DNA of 37,211 nt from Desulfurococcales archaeon (GTDB taxonomy: Archaea > Thermoproteota > Thermoprotei_A > Sulfolobales > AG1), in the NCBI GenBank assembly GCA_015521765.1, contig WANO01000064.1:1-37211 (forward strand). The letters run 5' to 3'. A program made the position numbers and the translations under genes. The stretch's first letter is position 1; each line of letters begins with the position of its first letter. Below are positions 33,538-37,211 of this stretch, piece after piece. Below the pieces are notes generated by a model. The model saw only the letters and a list, made by a program, of their open reading frames with translations. It searched no databases and was not told the origin of the DNA.

Positions 33538-34710
33538 CTATTTCCTTGCAAACCCAACTATAGCTAGTCCGATCAGCAGTACAGCAGCTATAACTATCAG
33601 CGCCTGAGACAAGCTTCCAGAAAGCGATGAGACCGACTCAGACATCGAGCTTAAGCTCTCCTCAACATTTGATGCGAGAGTCCTGAGGTTGTTGTTGACC
33701 TCCTCAGCCAGTTTATCTATCCTCTCGTTTGTCCTCTTTATATTGTCGTTTAGGTTGGCCAGATACGAGTTAACAGAGTTCCCAAAATCCTGAAACGCCT
33801 GGGCAAGACTCGTTAGCTGACCGTTCAAATCTTCAATAGCACCGCTTAAGCTTCTTAAAGACTCCTCAGCAGCATCCAGCCTGCTTGAATGCTCATTCAA
33901 TGTACCCTCTATACTGGCAAGCCTGCTGGCTAGCTCAGCCTCTCTCTGCTGAGATGCAGCTATAAAGGTTAGAAGAGCTTCCGAAGCTATTGAGGCAGCC
34001 CTCTCCGACACCTCGTCATACATGCTTATAGCCTGCTCAACATTACCGAAGCTATAGAGCTGAGTGTCTGCTTCAGCAAGCAGATTTTGCACCTCTTCCA
34101 ACGCAGATCTGAGATCTGCAAGGGCTAGCCCACCAACAGTCTCAACTATAGATACAGTATTTCTAGCGTTCTCAAATTTAACTAGAGCCTCAACCCTCTT
34201 GTTGTCTACAACAATATGATCCAGTATGGCTAGAGTAAACGTTCTAGATGTTGAAATATCAAATGACTGGTCACCCACCTTCACAGAGCCCATTATACTT
34301 ACCTCCAGCTCACCCCTACCAGCTACAGCGCCAAACGGTATCGGTACTCTAGCCACCAAAAGATCTCTTACCCTGAATGTTTCGCCATCAACAGTAACAG
34401 TGACTGGAGCCCTAGGACGCACGTATGCCAGTTGCACCTCTTCAACTATACCTGCTCTCAGTACTGCTTTACCTTCAAGAGCCTCTAGAGATCCGCCAGA
34501 AGGAACAAATATGAATGCCGTTACTTCAACCCATTGATAGCCTCTATACACGGTTGTTTTATCCACTCGTATATCAACGACTCTAGGCTCTTCTTGTGCG
34601 TATGCTGTATTAAACGTCAGTATTCCAACAACTATAAGTGAGAGCAGCAGTAGATGGATCCCGTATACGGCTTTGCGTGCATCTTTAGATCTAGCCATAG
34701 CACCACCCAT
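33538..34710 (-). CDS. Coiled-coil, membrane-anchored surface protein (stalk-like)
   Basis: A 390-residue exported protein. A signal peptide (LLLLSLIVVGILTFNTAYAQ, about 20-39) is followed by one or two beta-sandwich-like segments (about 42-180), then a long helical coiled coil (about 195-365) rich in Ala, Ser, Glu and Leu heptads (AEESLRSLSGAIEDLNGQLT), and a C-terminal TM helix ending VGFARK. This layout, beta head then coiled coil then anchor, resembles the SlaB stalk of crenarchaeal S-layers, but I cannot show homology. ATG 34698 (residue 5), preceded by GGTGG, may be the true start. It lies upstream of the binding protein on the same strand. Confidence 0.75.
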   Translation of the reverse strand: MGGAMARSKDARKAVYGIHLLLLSLIVVGILTFNTAYAQEEPRVVDIRVDKTTVYRGYQWVEVTAFIFVPSGGSLEALEGKAVLRAGIVEEVQLAYVRPRAPVTVTVDGETFRVRDLLVARVPIPFGAVAGRGELEVSIMGSVKVGDQSFDISTSRTFTLAILDHIVVDNKRVEALVKFENARNTVSIVETVGGLALADLRSALEEVQNLLAEADTQLYSFGNVEQAISMYDEVSERAASIASEALLTFIAASQQREAELASRLASIEGTLNEHSSRLDAAEESLRSLSGAIEDLNGQLTSLAQAFQDFGNSVNSYLANLNDNIKRTNERIDKLAEEVNNNLRTLASNVEESLSSMSESVSSLSGSLSQALIVIAAVLLIGLAIVGFARK

Positions 34711-34857
34711 CGTGATATTTTAAATGATAGCTATTAAATAAACTTTACTTTATTATTCAAGAATAAGATATATAGATTTTTTAAATCTAGATACAATATT
34801 TCGTGAATCAAATAAATTTAGCGCCTATAACAATACTAAAATTTTAGTGCATAAATA

Positions 34858-35349
34858 ATGAGGCTACTGGCTCTAGGCGGAGCAATGCTTATTCTATCAA
34901 TAGTTCTTATAGCTATACCCTATACGCTTACTGAGTATAGAGTGGACGCTGTTAATGTTGAAGTCACCGTTACCGATGAAAAAATCTTTAAGCCTGTAGA
35001 GAACCTATTGAGGCTTCCCGAAGGATATAAAGAGCTTGTAGATATAAACCTAACTGTTAAATCCCTATGCTTTTCAGAGTCTGTCGTTGTGGTTCACTAC
35101 TCTATATATGAGAGGATGGCTGAGGCGCTATATCCTAACGAGTCTATATCTCTATCTATAAAGGATCTATCCAACTTTATCGAGATAAACGCACCTAGAG
35201 GCTGCAGGTTTGCGTTGGATGGCCGTGTTGAGTATTATCTAAACAGATACATCTGGCTATTTCTTCCAGCCTTTATTGTGGGGGTGGTGGGAGGATTGAT
35301 ACTTTTAAGATACATAGCGCATCAGGCTAGGAAGCGTTTAGAGGCTTAG
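34858..35349 (+). CDS. Small membrane protein with an external domain, unknown function
   Basis: A 163-residue protein that I do not recognise. One helix spans about 7-24 (GGAMLILSIVLIAIPYTL) and another about 132-150 (WLFLPAFIVGVVGGLILL), with a roughly 105-residue external domain between them that holds two cysteines (C71, C116) and N-x-S/T sites. The C-terminus is basic and cytoplasmic. ATG 34858 has no ribosome site, so it may be leaderless. It is divergent from the coiled-coil gene and may share regulation with that surface locus. Confidence 0.65.
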   Translation: MRLLALGGAMLILSIVLIAIPYTLTEYRVDAVNVEVTVTDEKIFKPVENLLRLPEGYKELVDINLTVKSLCFSESVVVVHYSIYERMAEALYPNESISLSIKDLSNFIEINAPRGCRFALDGRVEYYLNRYIWLFLPAFIVGVVGGLILLRYIAHQARKRLEA

Positions 35350-35416
35350 GGATCCAGGTTCAAATCAATAATTTAAACTCTATAAAGAAAGTATTTTAGA
35401 TAGAGGTATGGTTGCT

Positions 35417-36046
35417 ATGGCTACACAGAAAGCTATAGAGGAGAGAACACCCCCAGGGCAGAAGTGGATTCCTAAGTTCATAATATACGCTGAGCTTGGC
35501 ATACCTAAGGTCGATATAGAAACCTATAGGCTTGTTGTTGATGGTCTTGTGGACAACAAGTTGAGCTTGAGCTATAAGGATCTCGTTAACATGATCGATA
35601 TGGAGTATGTCGATGATTTCCACTGCGTAACCGGTTGGAGCGTGAGAAACGTTAAATGGAGGGGTGTGTCCCTTAAAAAGATCATGGACATGGCAAGGGT
35701 TAGCGAGAAAGCTAAGTGGCTATATACTGTATCGCTTGATGGATACACGACTGTGATACCCATCGAGGATGCGAGATCACCAAAAGCTATTATTGCTTTA
35801 ATGATCAATGATAAGCCTCTAAGCATTGAGCAGGGGTTTCCAGCCAGGATTATAATACCGCATCTATATGGGTGGAAGAGTGGTAAGTGGCTAAACAAGA
35901 TCATGTTTATAGATGGCTATATAGATGGCTACTGGGAGGCTAGGGGGTATCATGAGAGAGGTAATGTGTGGTATGAGGAGAGGTTTAAGGGCCAGGGAGA
36001 GTATAGCCATAGCAGGAGAAGGGTTGTGGGGTTTATGGATAGGTAG
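35417..36046 (+). CDS. Sulfite oxidase-like molybdopterin-dependent oxidoreductase
   Basis: A 209-residue protein with the single-domain sulfite oxidase/YedY (MsrP) fold. [19 protein letters not shown] and the molybdenum-binding cysteine in [18 protein letters not shown] (C73 counted from ATG 35408, C70 from ATG 35417) are diagnostic; [20 protein letters not shown] is the typical C-terminal segment. There is no Tat signal, so it should act in the cytoplasm, and no dimerisation domain. ATG 35417 is chosen because AGAGGT ends nine bases upstream; ATG 35408 directly abuts that site. The substrate is unknown. Confidence 0.9.
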   Translation: MATQKAIEERTPPGQKWIPKFIIYAELGIPKVDIETYRLVVDGLVDNKLSLSYKDLVNMIDMEYVDDFHCVTGWSVRNVKWRGVSLKKIMDMARVSEKAKWLYTVSLDGYTTVIPIEDARSPKAIIALMINDKPLSIEQGFPARIIIPHLYGWKSGKWLNKIMFIDGYIDGYWEARGYHERGNVWYEERFKGQGEYSHSRRRVVGFMDR

Positions 36047-36047
36047 A

Positions 36048-36701
36048 TCAGGAGAGTTTTCTTAGAGGCACGAATAGGCATGGCTCGCTTCTATATATAT
36101 TGATCTTTCCATCGGGATCTTTATCTATTATATGGAGGTACTGTATATCTGTACCCACCGGGATAACCATTCTACCACCTCTCTTAAGCATGGATAGAAG
36201 GTTGTGGGGGACCTCGGGCGCTGCTGCACTAACCACTATTCGGTCAAACACCTCTCTGCCGCTGGTGAATAGCGTGCCATCAGCTACTATAATAGATACT
36301 CTATCGGTTAGCTCTAGCTTCTTTAGGCTTTCCATAGATCTTTCTGCCAGCTCAGGATGTATCTCAACACCTATCAGATAGCCATCTACAACTATTTCAG
36401 CTAGTACAGCTATGAGATATCCGCTTCCTGAACCTACCTCGAGAACAAGATCTCTTTTCCCGGGGTTAAGCTTCTCAACCATTATAGCCACCATGTGCGG
36501 GGCTGATATAGTTTGGCCGAACCCTATAGGTAGAGGTCGATCGTCGTAGGCGAACCGTTTAAGATCCTCGGGAACAAAAATCTCTCTTGGAACCTTCAGA
36601 AAAGCGTCAGCCACCCTACGTGATCTGATATATCCCATAACCTCTAGCCGCCTAACTAGATTCTTTCTAGCGCTAGCGTAGTCGCCGTTATCATACATCA
36701 T
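36048..36701 (-). CDS. pcm: Protein-L-isoaspartate O-methyltransferase
   Basis: A SAM-dependent repair methyltransferase of about 217 residues. It opens with NGDYASARKNLVRRLEVMGY, carries PREIFVPEDLKRFAYDDRPL and IGFGQTISAPHMVAIMVEKL, and has the SAM loop LEVGSGSGYLIAVLAEIV and later VIPVGT. ATG 36701 is preferred over ATG 36779, which would add 26 hydrophobic residues (HVFTILSSIAEYIDRFYFLI) not normal for the family. Its stop is one base from that of the convergent oxidoreductase gene. Confidence 0.94.
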   Translation of the reverse strand: MMYDNGDYASARKNLVRRLEVMGYIRSRRVADAFLKVPREIFVPEDLKRFAYDDRPLPIGFGQTISAPHMVAIMVEKLNPGKRDLVLEVGSGSGYLIAVLAEIVVDGYLIGVEIHPELAERSMESLKKLELTDRVSIIVADGTLFTSGREVFDRIVVSAAAPEVPHNLLSMLKRGGRMVIPVGTDIQYLHIIDKDPDGKINIYRSEPCLFVPLRKLS

Positions 36702-36767
36702 TATATACCAAATTAAGAAATAGAATCTATCAATATATTCAGCTATACTACTTAATATAGTAAAAAC

Positions 36768-36998
36768 ATGATTAATCAATGGCTAGTGGTGAAAATGACC
36801 ATATACTGGGAAAGATGCGACTGGTGCGGAACATATATAGGGGTGAAAAGATGCTATCTACAGCCATCAGACAACATATGCCCAACATGCTGCATACTAT
36901 GCAGAAAAAGAAGCGAATGCCCCAACCCCGCCTGGAGCCCATGGCTGAAAACAGCAAAACCGAAGAAGACGAATATACGGATCAAGAGCAAAATATAA
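36768..36998 (+). CDS. Cys-rich zinc-ribbon mini-protein, unknown function
   Basis: A 76-residue protein with CDWCG, a single C in VKRCYL, CPTCCILC and a final C in RSECPNPAW, a pattern that should bind one or two zinc ions or an iron-sulfur cluster. The tail is basic (KTAKPKKTNIRIKSK). I do not recognise the family. ATG 36795 (tenth codon) is another start, but GGTGA there is only two bases away. It lies between pcm and tRNA-Ala. Confidence 0.6.
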   Translation: MINQWLVVKMTIYWERCDWCGTYIGVKRCYLQPSDNICPTCCILCRKRSECPNPAWSPWLKTAKPKKTNIRIKSKI

Positions 36999-37022
36999 AA
37001 TTAATAATCCTAGATAAAGAAA

Positions 37023-37030
37023 TATAAATA
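37023..37030 (+). promoter_or_regulatory. TATA box for tRNA-Ala
   Basis: TATAAATA is centred about 23 bases before the first base of the tRNA, the normal archaeal spacing, with an A-rich element upstream. Confidence 0.7.
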
Positions 37031-37048
37031 ACTGGAACACGCAAAAGA

Positions 37049-37125
37049 GGGCCCGTAGCTCAGCCCGGAAGAGCGCTCGGTTTGCACCCGAGAGGTCCCG
37101 GGTTCAAATCCCGGCGGGTCCACCA
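37049..37125 (+). tRNA. tRNA-Ala (anticodon UGC)
   Basis: Acceptor GGGCCCG pairs with CGGGTCC, including the G3:U70 wobble that marks alanine tRNAs. The anticodon stem is CTCGG/CCGAG with loop TTTGCAC (anticodon TGC). The T arm is CCGGG-TTCAAAT-CCCGG. Discriminator A is at 37122 and CCA is encoded at 37123-37125. There is no intron. The 86 bases after it hold nothing that I can identify. Confidence 0.97.
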
Positions 37126-37211
37126 CATACCATATATATTAACTTAGGCTCCTAGCGAGAGCAGGACTCCCAATACCTATTTATAGCCCGCGAACATATC
37201 TACAATAATCC

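Noticed and set aside
33482-33541. 9-base inverted repeat (ATAGTGTAT / ATACACTAT) as a terminator or operator
   Set aside because: The arms are 42 bases apart in very AT-rich DNA and one covers the stop codon of the coiled-coil gene; chance is likely and archaeal termination does not need hairpins.
36702-36779. Longer N-terminus for pcm from ATG 36779
   Set aside because: It would add a hydrophobic segment absent from the cytoplasmic enzyme family and would overlap the start of the divergent Cys-rich gene.
37049-37211. tRNA-Ala as an integration site for a mobile element
   Set aside because: No integrase, direct repeat of the tRNA 3' end or change in base use is seen on the visible side.
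1-37211. CRISPR arrays, insertion sequences, toxin-antitoxin or defence islands
   Set aside because: No spaced repeats, transposase, Cas or typical defence domains were found; the nucleotidyltransferase-fold gene at 5343 lacks a HEPN partner.

Overview
The window looks like chromosomal DNA from a hyperthermophilic crenarchaeon (Thermoproteota, probably a Desulfurococcales/Ignisphaera-like lineage; the genus is an inference). The signs are arginine coded almost only by AGA/AGG and isoleucine often by ATA, archaeal TATA-box promoters, GGTGA-type ribosome sites with frequent TTG/GTG starts, the archaeal ribosomal proteins eL40, eL24 and eS28, CCA-encoding tRNA genes and leaderless-looking genes. 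I see no insertion sequence, integrase, CRISPR array or prophage, and no gene-free stretch longer than 300 bases.

Layout. 1-1120: an ABC-2 type exporter (permease cut by the window edge, plus ATPase). 1249-5040: a family I CoA-transferase converging on a fused gamma/alpha subunit of a 2-oxoacid:ferredoxin oxidoreductase with no beta-subunit gene beside it. 5123-5909: a nucleotidyltransferase-like gene followed by a short eL40 gene. 6032-7847: an FAD-linked GlcD-type oxidase with a miniature two-cluster ferredoxin partner. 7931-13346: a complete phosphate locus (AbrB-PhoU, PstS, PstC, PstA, PstB, second PhoU). 13354-17398: divergent eL24 and eS28, a small unknown protein and isoleucyl-tRNA synthetase. 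17473-27006: a mixed housekeeping block with two TatD hydrolases, a DadA-like oxidoreductase, a SufR-like regulator, an atypical protein kinase with its own winged-helix gene, an HflX-like GTPase, a delta-1-pyrroline-5-carboxylate dehydrogenase-like enzyme and a DCC-type cysteine protein. A tRNA-Leu(GAG) follows.

27307-34710 (minus strand) is the most unusual part: a surface peptide-uptake locus. In transcription order it holds a coiled-coil membrane-anchored surface protein, a membrane-anchored family 5 solute-binding protein, DppB, DppC with an external insertion of about 225 residues, and an unknown two-TM protein with a large ectodomain. The binding protein reads as circularly permuted: the usual C-terminal half comes first and the usual N-terminal half second, followed by an Ig-like domain, a Pro-rich linker and a TM anchor. 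No DppD/DppF ATPase gene lies in the window. The right end holds a small membrane protein, a cytoplasmic molybdopterin oxidoreductase, protein-L-isoaspartate methyltransferase, a Cys-rich mini-protein and tRNA-Ala(UGC).

Working together: the Pst genes form a tightly overlapping operon with PhoU-type proteins on both sides; the GlcD/mini-GlcF pair probably passes electrons from a 2-hydroxyacid to a carrier; the DadA-like and P5C dehydrogenase-like enzymes point to amino-acid catabolism, which fits peptide uptake by the Dpp-like locus and oxidation by the 2-oxoacid:ferredoxin oxidoreductase. That metabolic link is an inference.
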